A stretch of 64,000 bases of DNA, taken from positions 253,111,127-253,175,126 of the forward strand of contig OV884056.1 of assembly GCA_930367215.1 (NCBI GenBank), in the 5' to 3' direction. Shown here piece by piece: positions 44,878-55,837 of this stretch. Each line of letters starts with the position of its first letter. The first letter of the stretch is position 1. The notes under the pieces were generated by a model. That model was not told the DNA's origin, did not search any database, and saw only the letters and a program-made list of their open reading frames with translations. Source of the stretch: Pollenia angustigena. Its lineage: Eukaryota > Arthropoda > Insecta > Diptera > Polleniidae. Position numbers and translations under genes: made by a program.

Positions 44878-45935
44878 TGTGACGATTTTTCGTCATTTTG
44901 ACGATTTTTTTGAGAAAATACAGTAAAATGATGATTGACGATTTTTAAACTAACAGTTATAGTGTTATGACGATTTTCTGGTATCAATAAAACACTTACA
45001 AGAAATATTAACAATTATATTCGAAACAGTGAAAAACGTAAAAATCAATTTTACCCCATCACAAACCAGGTGGTTTTCATTAGAAGCACTAGTAATTCGA
45101 ATTCTACAATTATATGGATGCCATCGATACGGCAAAAAATATACACTAGAGCCCCGATTTGCGTCGGTCCTATTTGGTATGCTTTTTAAAAATTGGTTAA
45201 ATCCGCTTTGCGTTTTAATGATTTCGATTTGCGTCGCTACATACGATTTAATTTTTTTCGCTAAAGTCATAATCATATATGAAGAATTTTTCTATTTGCG
45301 TGTAAAAAGGCGAATTCCCATTTTATTCTGTTAGGTAAGTTATTCTTAGTATAGTTGAGTGTTAGGAAGTAAGAAGTTAGTTCTTAATAAGAAGTTGTGT
45401 AGAAAAATGAGTGCAAAGTGAAGAAAATGCTAGTTTGGAACTAAAATTTTACGTAATAAAACATTTCAAGTCGGGTAAAAAGACTGTTGATATAGACAAA
45501 ACCCTTGGTTTAACACCTTGACCAGTAAAAACAATTTGCATTAGTGATAGCGCTAAAAATTAATCATATAAAGATACCTCCAGTTAATAGCAAATGAGAT
45601 TTTATTTTTTTAGCTAATGAATGGGAATATGGATAAATGAAATAAATAAATGTTTGTTATGTTTTTATGAAAATATATTTTTTCTTATGTATTTCTTTTC
45701 AAATGATAAATATATTCCAGCCCACTTGCTGAAATAAATGGAATAAAACTTAACCATATAACTTTCTTTATCATAAATATAATTTCTTGCTTAAAATTTA
45801 CACTCAATGCAATAAATTGTCTCAAATTTGTAAACTTTAAATATTTTACGATTTGTTGACGATTTTTTTAACTGTTCATGACGATTTTGAAGAATTTTGT
45901 TAAAACTTTTGACGATTTTTTAAGAAAAAAGCCTA
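44878..45935 (+). mobile_element. hAT relic with subterminal TGACGATTTTT repeats
   Basis: TGACGATTTTT-like motifs cluster at 44879-44980 and again at 45850-45925, all in the same orientation, and bracket a hAT-type coding remnant. Clear terminal inverted repeats and a target duplication are not visible, so the borders are approximate. Confidence 0.45.
44990..45135 (+). pseudogene. hAT/ZBED-type transposase fragment
   Basis: The frame contains INFTPSQTRWFSLEALVIRI, matching the conserved 'xLxPSQTRWLSLxxVVxRIL' block of hAT-derived insect and vertebrate proteins. An upstream piece in a shifted frame (RNINNYIRNSEKRK) fits the preceding 'RxIYNYFSxSxKR' block. The match is only about 45 codons and is broken by a frameshift. 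It joins unrelated sequence at about 45141. Confidence 0.55.
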
Positions 45936-47170
45936 ACAACCTTGGCTAAGAGATAAGACTAAAAAGTTTTATGAGATTCAAACTCTCATTTTGTAATTTT
46001 ACTCTCAGAGTGGCATTATCAGCGAAAAGTTTAATCTTTTTTGTACTCGATTTAAGAATTTTATGCTTATTTCAAGAAATTGCGGGATTGATTTTTGTAA
46101 GTTATCCCATTTAGGATTGATTTAAGTACGTTTTAGTGTTATTCTTACTTGAATTTTTAAATACGACTCGTGATTAAAGTAAGTATAAAAAGATTTATTT
46201 ATCCCGAGTGCTTTTCTTTCTGTGTAGGTACATAATTGCCCATATGCCCTAAATAGGGACTTGTTAGCTTAGCTCAGTCGACTTTACACTCTTAATTGTT
46301 TTTCCTAATTTATTCCACGATGATTTTGTTCCGGAATTACAGGAAAATTATTATGGTACGTTTAATCTAATATATCCAGAACCCTCCCTTAAACTTTTAC
46401 AGATTTTTTATGGTTTATCTTTTCTTCGTTATAAAATAAAAGCCAACATAAATATTCACATAATGTTAAGAAAATCTCTTCAAAGCATTTAAACGTTTGA
46501 GGCAGGCTTACTAATTAACAGAGTAAAAGAGAAAAATTCTTATAATCTAACGCTAGTGCTAGAAGTAGACAAACAACTATCTCAAACAAATCGCAGCTGA
46601 CTTTGATGATGGAGTTGTTAGCCTTAAACTCAAAACTAATGACTTTTCTACAACGCACAAACATATTTGTACTATTAAAGGTCTCTGGTCTGGTTGGTAA
46701 GCTGTCTGTATTAAGCAACAACAAAGCTGTGCATTTTCGTTTACTTGTTTGTTTGTTTGTTTGATGATTTCGGTTTACTTGTATGTACATTTGGCTTTGA
46801 TGGATTTCCTTTTAACGTAATTTGCTTGAATTTTGGGATTATTTGAGTAGCCAACTATTATACGTTTTGCTAACAGCCTTTTCAATATCACTAATCAAGA
46901 CAAGCTGCACTAAGAGCGAACTTAATTCGCGCTATAAGCGAAGATAAACTTTACCTATGAGGAATGAGTTATTCAGTTAAATTTAAAGCATAAAAAACCA
47001 ATTTGGCATAATTTTTCCCAACAAGAAAAAAATTAAATAATCGACCTTAATTTAAACAAGATTATCTTAATAGGAACATACTATCGACTTTTTTTGCATA
47101 AATACACATTTCCTTAGAGTATAATTTATACAAATTTTCTTTTAGTTGCCAATAAATATATGTATGTATA
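45936..47170. other. No identifiable gene
   Basis: AT-rich DNA. The 91-codon minus ORF at 46515-46790 has no domain. No exon-like block is recognised. Confidence 0.35.
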
Positions 47171-48655
47171 TTAGCGTGGCCGTTAGTTGTATGGAGAACT
47201 TTTTTTTATTGATTTCTTATATTCTCCCCCCCCCCCAAATCGGTTCAGTTTTATGTAAAAAAAAATACAAAAAAATTTCGTAGCGATAAGTTGTGTTTTA
47301 GGGGGGGCGTCGGCCCCTCAAAGTTTGCCATCAAGCCATTTATTCAAATGTAATTTGTTTGCATATGACTATCTTTTAAAAACAACATTTTACAAGAACA
47401 TGGTATATGGCAATATTTTAGCTCTTCTAGTCAACAACATTAGCCTCGAAGAAAGTTTTTTGCTAAAATTAATACTTAAGAAAATAATTAAGAAAATAAC
47501 AACAAAATTCCAAACATTTTATATACGTTTTATATATATAAAAGAGGGATTTAATGTCAAGTGAACTAATTTTGAAATCGAAATCTTTCGATTTGGATGA
47601 AATTATATACGTTTTATATATATAAAAGAGGGATTTAATGTCAAGTGAACTAATTTTGAAATCGATGTCTTTCGATTTGGATGAAATTTGCACCAACGTT
47701 AGTCCTATTGAATAGTAGTTTAGACACAAATTTTCAACAAGATCGGTCAAAAAGTTTCTGAGTTTGGGGGGGTCAAAGTTTGAAATTTTGGCCATATAGG
47801 TGTTCTTTCACATCCATGTAACTTATTACCAATTGGGGTTAGCAAAATTTGTCTCAAGCAGCTTAGATAGCTATTTAATCAATCTTTTTAAAAAAAAATT
47901 TTTGGTTTTTTTAAAAAATTTTTTAACATATTTTTTTTATATTTAAAACTTTTTTTTTTTTTTTTTTTTGCCAAGTTGTAAATTAAAAAAAAAATTTTTA
48001 AAAAATTCAAAAAAAAACAAAAAAATTTTTTTTTAAAGATTGATCAAATAGCTATCTAAGCTGCTTGGGACAAATTTTGCTAACCCCAATTGGTAATAAG
48101 TTACATGGATGTGAAAGAACACCTATATGGCCAAAATTTCAAACTTTGACCCCCCCAAACTCAGAAACTTTTTGACCGATCTTGTTGAAAATTTGTGTCT
48201 AAACTACTATTCAATAGGACTAACGTTGGTGCAAATTTCATCCAAATCGAAAGACATCGATTTCAAAATTAGTTCACTTGACATTAAATCCCTCTTTTAT
48301 ATATATAAAACGTATATAAAATGTTTGGAATTTTGTTGTTATTTTCTTAATTATTTTCTTAAATATTAATTTTAGCAAAAAACTTTCTTTGAGGCTAATG
48401 TTGTTGACTAGAAGAGCTAAAATATTGCCATATATCATGTTCTTGTAAAATGTTGTTTTTAAGAGATAGTCATATGCAAACAAATTACATTTGAATAAAT
48501 GGCTTGATGGCAAACTTTGAGGGGCGGACGCCCCCCCTAAAACACAACTTATCGCTACGAAATTTTTTTGTATTTTTTTTTACATAAAACTGAACCGATT
48601 TGGGGGGGGGGGAGAATATAAGAAATCAAAAAAAAGAAAATAACGGCCACCCTAA
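47171..48655. mobile_element. 1.5 kb near-perfect palindrome (foldback-type element)
   Basis: The ends TTAGCGTGGCCGTTA and, inverted, TTAGGGTGGCCGTTA delimit two long arms of about 700 bp meeting in an A/T-rich centre near 47930-48020. The arms include mirrored C and G homopolymers (47227-47236, 48602-48612) and the same short frames on opposite strands. The left arm has a tandem duplication of 84 bp (47521-47604 and 47605-47688) absent from the right arm. TGTATA flanks both sides (47165-47170, 48656-48661) and may be a target duplication, though the flanks are TA-rich. Confidence 0.8.
47521..47689. repeat. 84 bp tandem duplication in the left palindrome arm
   Basis: Two copies start ATATACGTTTTATATATATA at 47521 and 47605. 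They differ at a few positions (GAAATC/GATGTC); the second matches the right arm better. Confidence 0.85.
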
Positions 48656-48659
48656 TGTA

Positions 48660-49147
48660 TATACTACACGAAACAATTTAGAAAATTTTAATTAAAAAAA
48701 AAAATGTAAACCAAAATCTCTATTCGAAAATCGTTTTAACCTAATTGATATTCCAATCAATTCACACACACATACTCTAAACAATAAAACACTTTATTCG
48801 TAATTAAATTATGAACTTTATTTACAAATCAAATTATTTGACTTCTGATTAGGGTGTGAGGGGTTGTTCAAACAGACGACTGACAATTCTGTTTTATTGT
48901 TAGAATTCTATTAGTAATGAAAGAATATTAAATATCTATTGATTACTGTTTTCATTTGGTGCGCTTTTATTTGTTGACATTCACTTTTTGATTGATGATA
49001 TCAAATTATTGCTGCGACATTGTTGAATTAAATCTTGAACGTATTAATCAAATTAAGTAAACTTAATGTCTACAAACAATTTTAATGTTTTATTTAACGA
49101 CATTATTTTTTTTTCTTTTTGTAATTTTGTAGTTGCTAAGTACTTAC
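48660..49147 (-). other. Intronic DNA downstream of the RRM exon
   Basis: AT-rich sequence following the splice donor at 49147. No further exon of the RNA-binding gene is seen here or further left. Confidence 0.5.
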
Positions 49148-49235
49148 GATATTTCTCCAAAGGGTGCAAAGGCATCTTTTAATTGTTGAGTTTCAATTTC
49201 TGCACTTAAATCACCCACAAAAATGTGAAACTGTT
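49148..49235 (-). CDS. trv: Internal exon of a TIA-1/Rox8/trivet-type RNA-binding protein (RRM)
   Basis: On the minus strand, TTTACAG precedes an 88 nt exon and GTAAGTA follows it, both strong splice signals. In frame it encodes [20 protein letters not shown] followed by AFAPFGEIS. This is the RNP2 strand (IFVGDLS) and first helix of the middle RRM of TIA-1/TIAR-family proteins, which bind U-rich RNA in splicing and stress-granule control. The exon limits match the vertebrate TIA1 exon that encodes HVFVGDLS...FGRIS, so they are anciently conserved. Phases are 2 nt at the start and 2 nt (TC, Ser) at the end. The QFH..EIETQQL wording suits Drosophila trivet better than Rox8, whose motif is [10 protein letters not shown] as I recall it; this choice is inference. 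RNP1 must lie on the next exon, outside or unseen. Confidence 0.85.
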
Positions 49236-49740
49236 CTGTAAATAGAGATAAATAAGAAAAGTTGTTAGTTTATTGAATGTCGTGGAAAAGATGGAGGAGA
49301 AATAAATGAACATATTTACATACATACATATGCATGTACATTAGAGCTGGTTAATTTATTCAGGGCCAAAACAAAAAACTTGACCAAGCATATAGCAGAA
49401 ACGTATTCTGCCGACCCGAAAATATCTTTTCCCGCGATTGACATTTCCAAAACGCTAGATTAAGCGGGAACACCTCTACATTTACAACAGTGAGTGGCAA
49501 GTAAAGTACAACGCCATAAGCTGCGCTGTTGAAAAAAAGCGCAAGAAAGGACAAACACGCGTTCATAAATAATATTGCAACAGAAGCGCAAGCAGCCGCC
49601 AAAAAAACGATGGCACTCAGATCACTGTTAGAAGAGAGCTGTTTGAAGAGATAGAACTTTTAACAAAAAGCTCACATTAGAAAAATTATTGAACAAAAAT
49701 ATAATTAACTAGCTTAATCCGCTACACTGCTTTAACCACT

Positions 49741-50130
49741 TTATCGATTGAGAGATATTTAATATATGCATCCTATCGAAGGTATTTCCCCCCGCGCCTA
49801 CCCGCTTTATTTTTATTTTTATTTTCAAAAGTGAAGTGACTTCTACAAAGTTTGAACTTTCTAACTATAACAGTTTTAAGATATCCGATATTAAACATTA
49901 GCGTCCTTTTGGGGGTAACACATCCCCCGCTTCTATTTTATTTCAATTTTAGGGCTCAGAAAATTCTACCACCATAAGTTCAACAAATTGCTTGCAGCGG
50001 CTCTTATTAATATTTCTATCTATGAGGGGTACTGCTCCTCCTCTGGCTTACCCGCCCATTTCTATATTGAAATTTATAGTTTACCATAATAGTAGCTTTA
50101 ACCACGTTTGAAGACTATCCCTTTAACCCA
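49741..50130 (+). repeat. Intronic dispersed repeat, copy 1
   Basis: It shares TGACTTCTACAAAGTTTGAA, CTATAACAGTT.TTAAGATAT, ATTAAACATT.GCGTCCT, GGGCTCAGAA and AAGTTCAACA with 51766-52060 in the same orientation. Its right edge near 50119 reads TTAACCCATTTACGC, which resembles a piggyBac-like end without a partner. Confidence 0.65.
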
Positions 50131-50281
50131 TTTACGCTTGCTGTGCCAATTTGGGAACACTTCATTATTTGCGGCTTATGACAAAGTTTTTGACATAATT
50201 CAATATATATTTGCATAATCGACAAATTAAAAGTTCAGACATTTCTATCACATCAAAAATTTTTTTTTTTTTTTTTTTTAA

Positions 50282-51150
50282 AGTAGTCGTTTTAGAAACA
50301 TAATTTTTTTTTCTGGAAAAAAAAAATAATTTTGTTATCAAAATTTTGGAATAATTGTTTTTAAAAATTCATAAAAAATTGAAAAATGCAGCTATGCTTC
50401 TAATCTTATACAGTCATATAAACAGCAACATTGCAAACAAAACAAGCTATAAATGATTAAAATCTGTTAACAACTTTTGATTTTATGTATTCACAAAAAC
50501 GAAAAATTTTAATTAAATTAAGAATTTTATTAAACCGCCATTTAAATTTTTCGTCTTTGTAAATACATAAAATCAAAAGTTGTTAACAGATTTTAATCAT
50601 TTATAGCTTGTTTTGTTTGCAATGTTATTGTTTATATGACTGTATAGAATTAGAAAAAATGAATCAATTTTTTATGAACTTTTAAAAACAAAAATTCCGA
50701 AATTTTAATAAAAAAATAATTTTTTTCCAGAAAGTAATTTAAATTTTTGGGAATACAAAATTTTAATTTCAAAAGATTTTGTTATTCGTGCTTAATTCCC
50801 AGTTTTTATTATTGATAAAAACACTTGAAATTTATTGTTGATGGGATAAGCTATTCCTATGCATTTCACTGGTTGCTTAGGCCAGATCATCAGGAAACTT
50901 CATCCATAAAGGTTTTAGACAAACTGAAGATATTAGTTATTAGTTATTATTAGTTTGTCTAAAACCTTTATGGATGAAGTTTCCTGATGATCTGGCCTAA
51001 GCAACCAGTGAAATGCATAGGAATAGCTTATCCCATCAACAATAAATTTCAAGTGTTTTTATCAATAATAAAAACTGGGAATTAAGCACGAATAACAAAA
51101 TCTTTTGAAATTTTTTCCAGAAAAAAAATTATGTTTCTAAAACGACTACG
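50282..51150. repeat. Palindromic element interrupted by family A insertion
   Basis: The left arm 50282-50520 mirrors 50545-50733 plus 51111-51150; the outer end AAGTAGTCGTTTTAGAAACA reappears inverted at 51131-51150. A 377 bp block (50734-51110) interrupts the right arm between two copies of TTTTTTCCAGAAA (50721-50733 and 51111-51123). The centre near 50530 is short and AT-rich. Confidence 0.75.
50734..51110. mobile_element. Family A head-to-head dimer, inserted in the palindrome
   Basis: Two family A copies in opposite orientation (50767-50942 and 50950-51110) form a near-perfect palindrome around TATTAGTTATTAGTTATTA. The left copy also has the GGGAATACAAAATTTT extension seen at 18038-18060. 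The 13 bp direct repeat on either side looks like a target duplication, which would show that family A can move as a dimer. Confidence 0.7.
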
Positions 51151-51429
51151 CATATAAGAAAAACGTTTTACATTTCTTAAAGTAAATTGTATTGCGGAAT
51201 TTCGGTTTTTTTTAGTTTTTCAATAAACTAAAGCGTTTTTGAGTTACGCGAACATATGTTGTGTACCTCCTTAATTTTCGAAATAACGGTATAACTCGAA
51301 AACCAAAGCTAACATAAAAAAACGGCTAGCGCCACTGGATTCAGCGACCCCGAATTAGGTTAAAAATCTTTCGTTCGTATCATACTAAAATATTAAACAG
51401 CAAATACTTTAATTTATCTATACAATATA

Positions 51430-52110
51430 TAATTTCTTAGTATGTCAGGATGTTTGCATGTATGTCCTCTTCTTTCCGCAACTTTCTGAAGCCATCTGAA
51501 GCTGAAATTAGGCACACTTGAAGTATTTTCTCTGCGGAAGATCATAACGAAGCCATATTTTTGATTTTCGGCTTTTCAACTAGTATAACTATAAAGATCA
51601 GATAGAAAAGATGTTTTTTTTTATAATATGGGGAAGTTTGGGCCCACCCGGCACGGCTAGGCACCGTCGGATTGACCTGAAAAATTAGATCATGATTTCT
51701 TACACCAAACCTCATATTTTAAGCAGCGCAAACAATTAAATTTAAAAAAGAAATTGCGACCAGTCTAATATGCTTTATTTTTATTTTCAATAGTGTAGTA
51801 TACCATAAGAGTGACTTCTACAAAGTTTGAACATTCTCACTATAACAGTTCTTAAGATATGCGATATTAAACATTGGCGTCCTATGGGGGAAACCACTTC
51901 CCACGCTGCCACTTTATTTCCATTTTGGGGCTCAGAAGATCCTACTACCAAAAGTTCAACAGAATGCGTGAAGCGGCTCTTAAGATATGCGATATTTAAT
52001 ATTGGCATCCAATGGGGGGTACCAATTCCGTGCCCCTATCGAAAAAATAAGTAGCCTATTTTATTTTTATGGCTCACGTGATGCTACTGTAATAATTTCA
52101 GGAAAATCGG
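51430..52110 (+). repeat. Intronic dispersed repeat, copy 2, with a longer left part
   Basis: The block 51766-52060 aligns with 49741-50130 and internally repeats 'cttaagatatgcgatatt' (about 51853 and 51981). The part 51430-51700 has coding-like composition (for example 'tcttctttccgcaactttctgaagccatc'), but I found no domain. It is probably an old transposon remnant. Confidence 0.5.
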
Positions 52111-52648
52111 TTGAGTAGTTTAGGTTCCCAGTTGGCAAAATGGTCATAAACGCAAATGTCGTCAACGACCAGTGGACAAGTGTTTTGAAAACTTACGACA
52201 AAACAAAAGCAACAGTTTTTTTTCAAAAAGTAAACTCTTGGTTCTGCTGTGAAAATAAATATTAGACATAAGTTTAAGAAAATATCTCCTAAAAATTCGA
52301 TTTGTATACGCCAAAATTCACGTTTGGTTACTTAAGTTCTCTTCATCAATTTTATATGGGCGTCAAATTCTAAAATCTCCTGAGGACATCTTTGACGACT
52401 TTTGCGTCTATCACCATTTTGCCAACTACACACATATCACTCCCAAAACAATAATTGTTATAGTTCTAACTTACTCACGTTGCTCTAAGTTAACCGTGCT
52501 TAAGCTCTAATATAAATCAGTTTGACGTACAAAAAAAAAACTAAACCAACAAATATCACATTGATTTTTATCACCTATTTTTAACGACAAATTACTTACA
52601 CAAATGCTTAAAAATATTTTAAAATAATAAATTTGACAAACAACTCAC

Positions 52649-52715
52649 GTTTTGGCATTACACAAGTGATCCCATCATTTAATAAATTTTCAAAAAATAA
52701 TCCATCTCTATACAT
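52649..52715 (-). CDS. trv: Initiating coding exon of the TIA-1/trivet-type gene
   Basis: On the minus strand an ATG at 52715 (context CAACCATGT, A at -3) opens MYRDGLFFENLLNDGITCVM, then PK plus one base C. GTGAGT follows immediately. The leftover C joins the AA at the start of the exon at 49235 to make CAA (Gln), so the frame continues directly into [10 protein letters not shown]. An in-frame TAA lies 12 bases upstream of the ATG, so this is a real start. The peptide replaces the first RRM found in full-length TIA-1/Rox8, meaning this transcript begins just before the middle RRM. It could be an alternative first exon of a longer gene. The promoter is not identified. Confidence 0.7.
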
Positions 52716-53564
52716 GGTTGAAAGTACTTAGAGGAAATGTTTAGAGTAATTGTTTGAAAAATAACCAAAATTAATATTTATACAAGTATGAAAGTAAAGG
52801 TATGTAGTGTAGTTGTGTTAGTATGATTGCAGTTAAATGTATATGTATGTATGTAAGCACTTATGTATGTGGGATATTTTTTCAACTGAAGCATACACAA
52901 GTTAAACTGAACGGAAAACAAGCAAACGGTATATATCCGGTAACAAAAATCATCATCATCATCCTCGCCAGTATTTATTTTTCATTTTTAGCCAAAAAGT
53001 AAAAATAATAAAATAAAGTAAAAAAAAGAATGAAAATTTGAAGCAGAGCCGACCTTTGATGACGGCAGGCAATAATAGTAGTTGATAGAATACAATATGA
53101 TGACTTTACAATGAGCCTGTTGAATATGTTTTTCCTTCTCTACCTTTAGACAAGTTAAAATATAATCAGACTGAAATGAAGAAAAACCAAAAAGACGTAC
53201 ACTAGACACTGATACAACAAAGACACAAAAAAATAGACAAAGCCAAAAAAAAAACTTGTGGGTGTTAGCCAGAAAATTTATAAGAACAGCACAAATAAAG
53301 GAGTAAAGCCAAAAAAAAAAAGAAATACTAAAATGTTTTCTTTTTAGTAACCAGACCACAGGTTTTTCCATAAAGAGTTTTAAGAGATGTTATTTTGATT
53401 TGTATATGTTTTTTTTTCTTTTGTTGATTTATTTCAAGAACTTTTAGAATAGAGTATTATTTTCTTACACAGTCATACCCACAAAAATAAGAGCAACTCG
53501 TATAGTTTTCTTCACAAACAAACAGAGATACACATGTGTTTATTGTTAAGTTTTTTTTTATTTA
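52716..53564. other. Upstream of the RRM-gene start exon; no identifiable exon
   Basis: This should contain the 5' UTR or promoter of the minus-strand gene. I see short (ATC)n at 52951-52965 and T-rich stretches. The 127-codon minus ORF at 52988-53371 is Phe/Leu-rich because of poly(T) tracts and is not a convincing gene. Confidence 0.4.
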
Positions 53565-53992
53565 CGCCCAGCGGTAAATATTTAAAGGACCGCAAGTGGC
53601 AGGCCTTTTTGAAGGCCTCTATACTCCTTTCTAAAAGATTCGCTTCGCATGATATCCTGCCTTCAGAAATATGCCTTCTAGAAGCTATAAACTTCTTTTT
53701 AAAAGACCTTCTGAAATATTCAGTACACATTCGCTACTCCCTTCTTTGACAAGGGAGAAAGGAAGGTGTTCAGTTTTATTTACTTTTTATTTTTAGCGAC
53801 CTTCCTTACTCCCTTCTTTGGGAAGGGATCGAAGTTGTTTTTAAAGGAAGCGTGCAAGGCCTTGCGCCCAATGACAACCTGTGCAAAAAATAAATAAGTA
53901 TGGAATGCGGTGAGAAGGGCTTCTGACTGCTTGTGACTGCTAAATAAGGCCTTCTTTTAGGCCTCTTTACTCATTATAGTTACCGCTGGGCG
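53565..53992. mobile_element. MITE with TIR CGCCCAGCGGTAA
   Basis: The 13 bp ends at 53565-53577 and 53980-53992 are perfect inverted repeats. The interior has repeated AAGGCCTTC/AGGCCTCT modules (53600, 53860, 53950) and CTTCTTTGRSAAGGGA blocks (53738, 53815). The overlapping ORFs on both strands at 53512-53749 come from these repeats. No target duplication is clear. Confidence 0.75.
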
Positions 53993-54424
53993 GTTGCCAT
54001 ATATGGCTGTGTTAATACATACACATGTTGCTGAAATATACACTGTTTCTAATAAATTTACAATATATTATTGGTGTAATTTTTAAGTTACTGAACATTT
54101 TAAAATATTTGTATTTAAGCAAATCGTTTGCATATTATTTAATATCGTCACCATAATCCTGCTTAGCCTGCTATTCAATTTTAAAGTACAGACAAAAAAC
54201 TTCTTATGTTTTCTATTTCTAGCTTAAGAAGCAATAATATTCTAAAGAGTCCAAAATTGAAGTAAATATTTTTTTAGCCGAAACGGCGTCTCTTAATCTT
54301 TCGAACTGTATACAAATATCATATAATGTAAAAACGACAATATACTTTATAACACCCTGCAGCGATTCCCATCAAGTTTTTTACACATGCACAAATTGAT
54401 ATACGCTTGAAACTCGATCCCACC

Positions 54425-54510
54425 TGAAGTTTGGAGAGCTCCGATAGGCTAGCTGGTAGTGAGCTAGTCTTTCAGCGCCGGGGTTGAGGTTTCGATTACC
54501 ACCAGAGACT
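54425..54510 (+). repeat. Probable tRNA-derived SINE head
   Basis: CTCCGATAGGCTAGCTGGTA resembles a pol III A box region. CTTTCAGCGCCGGGG followed by GGTTTCGATTACC resembles an anticodon loop/variable region and B box of a tRNA-Glu/Asp-like ancestor, with two inserted bases in the B box. It is much more GC-rich than its flanks. The tail is not identified. Confidence 0.45.
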
Positions 54511-54599
54511 CTGGTTTCTTTCCTGCAGACAAGCAAAGAGCTTCGCGGGAATAGCTAAGAGAATTAGAAAAAAACGTATAACATATCGCGCATTTACTT

Positions 54600-54760
54600 C
54601 AATAGTTACACAACTCAAAAAATGAAATTTTAGAGTAAGTGGTGCAGAATTGTTTGCTATGCTTTTCTTTATATTTTGTAGAAATTACATCTTTATATCT
54701 TTTTCACACTTCCCCTTTGAAGAGAAAGTGAGTAACTTTAATCGCGTTTATCTCGATTTT
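54600..54760 (+). repeat. Copy of the 2804-3055 interior repeat
   Basis: The run from AACTCAAAAAATGAAATTTT through GCAGAATTGTTTGCTATGCT to TTATCTCGAT matches 2835-3010 with clear divergence. Its inverted outer arms are not present. Confidence 0.6.
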
Positions 54761-55384
54761 TTATTTTTTTGGTTTTATGTCACTATTAAAGTAAATGATC
54801 AATTTGTATTAAACAGATTTATAAAACTACTTCCAAAAATTATAAACTATAAGCTTAATCATATGAAAAACATCTTGTCTAAAAATGATTTTTTTTTTTT
54901 ATATATTTCCAAAAATTATTTTACAAAAATTACAAATTGACCCTCGTATATTATATGGAAAGCACTACTTAAAACATAAAATACTTAAACAATACTTGAA
55001 ACCGCTTACACTGTCGTTCTACATAAAATTTTTTGGCATTAAAACATGGCATTTTACATGGAGTACTTTTAATACTTATAACTACCAGTTACACTCTTAG
55101 ACACTGTCATATACATACTATTTGTACATGTGTGTAACGGTGTGTACTAAATAACTGAAAAACATACACACATACTAACCAAATAAACACCCACCCATAT
55201 TAAACTGACAGTATGAAAGCATAATTTCCGCTAAAATACATCAACTGCATGGGTTTTATGTATAATATATTTAAATGCTGTTATATTTTCGCATTTTTAT
55301 ATATATAAGTATATATGTACATACGTTTGTATAAATATAAAAACAATGTTGAATGAAACAATAATAACAGTCTATTAAGTATTA
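54761..55384. other. No identifiable feature
   Basis: AT-rich spacer with poly(T) and short TA-rich runs before the minisatellite. Confidence 0.35.
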
Positions 55385-55740
55385 TTTAAGTTCTAGCTCA
55401 GTTCTAGTTTTGTCCAGATTAGTTCAATTTCATTTCAAGTACAGTTCCAGTTTAGTTTTAGTCAGTTTCTAGCTCAGTTCTTGCTCAGTTCTGGTTCAGT
55501 TCTAGTTCTAGTTAAGTTCTAGTTTTAGTTCAGTTCCAGTTCTAGTTCAATTTTGGTTCAGTTCTTGTTCAGTTCTAGTTCAATTCTAGTTCAATTCTAG
55601 TTTAGTTCTAGTTCAGTTCTAATTCAGTTCTAGTGCAGTTCTAGTTCAGTTCAAGTTCAGTTGTAGTTCAGTTCTAGTTCAGTTCTAGCTCAGTTCTTGT
55701 TCAGTTCTAGTTTAGTTCTATCTCAGTTCTAGTTTAGTTC
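55385..55740 (+). repeat. 11 bp minisatellite, consensus CAGTTCTAGTT
   Basis: About 30 imperfect units with constant 11 bp period (5+6 structure: AGTTC TAGTTC). Variation is mostly single-base. The tract ends in poly(T). Confidence 0.9.
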
Positions 55741-55837
55741 TTTTTTTTTCAAATTCAAATTTCAAATTATTTATTCACAATCCCCTTTACGCAAAAAAAA
55801 AATTAAGGTTCACATTAGTTAACCAATGAAACTGCCC

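Larger units (their letters stand above)
49236..52648 (-). other. Intron between the two RRM-gene exons (3.4 kb)
   Basis: It is bounded by GTGAGT (52648-52643, minus strand) and TTTACAG (49242-49236). It contains only repeats: a degenerate pair at 49741-50130 and 51766-52060, and a nested palindrome at 50282-51150. A GC-richer block at 49330-49620, whose minus frame has hydrophobic character, is not recognised. Confidence 0.75.

Noticed and set aside
47325..48513. Matching 79-108 codon ORFs on opposite strands, which could suggest a duplicated gene pair
   Set aside because: They are the direct consequence of the palindrome. The peptides are low-complexity and have no recognised domain, so a protein gene is not supported.
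50119..50140. Single TTAACCCATTTACGC end, as a fourth piggyBac-like element
   Set aside because: No inverted partner with TTAA was found within the window. The same holds for TTAACCCATATCG near 63087.
52988..53371. 127-codon minus ORF rich in Phe and Leu, upstream of the RRM gene
   Set aside because: Composition follows poly(T) tracts. No conserved motif, and not in frame with the start exon.
54425..54510. Functional tRNA gene
   Set aside because: The B box is interrupted by inserted bases, no acceptor stem can be paired, and no TTTT terminator follows at the right place. A SINE head is the better explanation.
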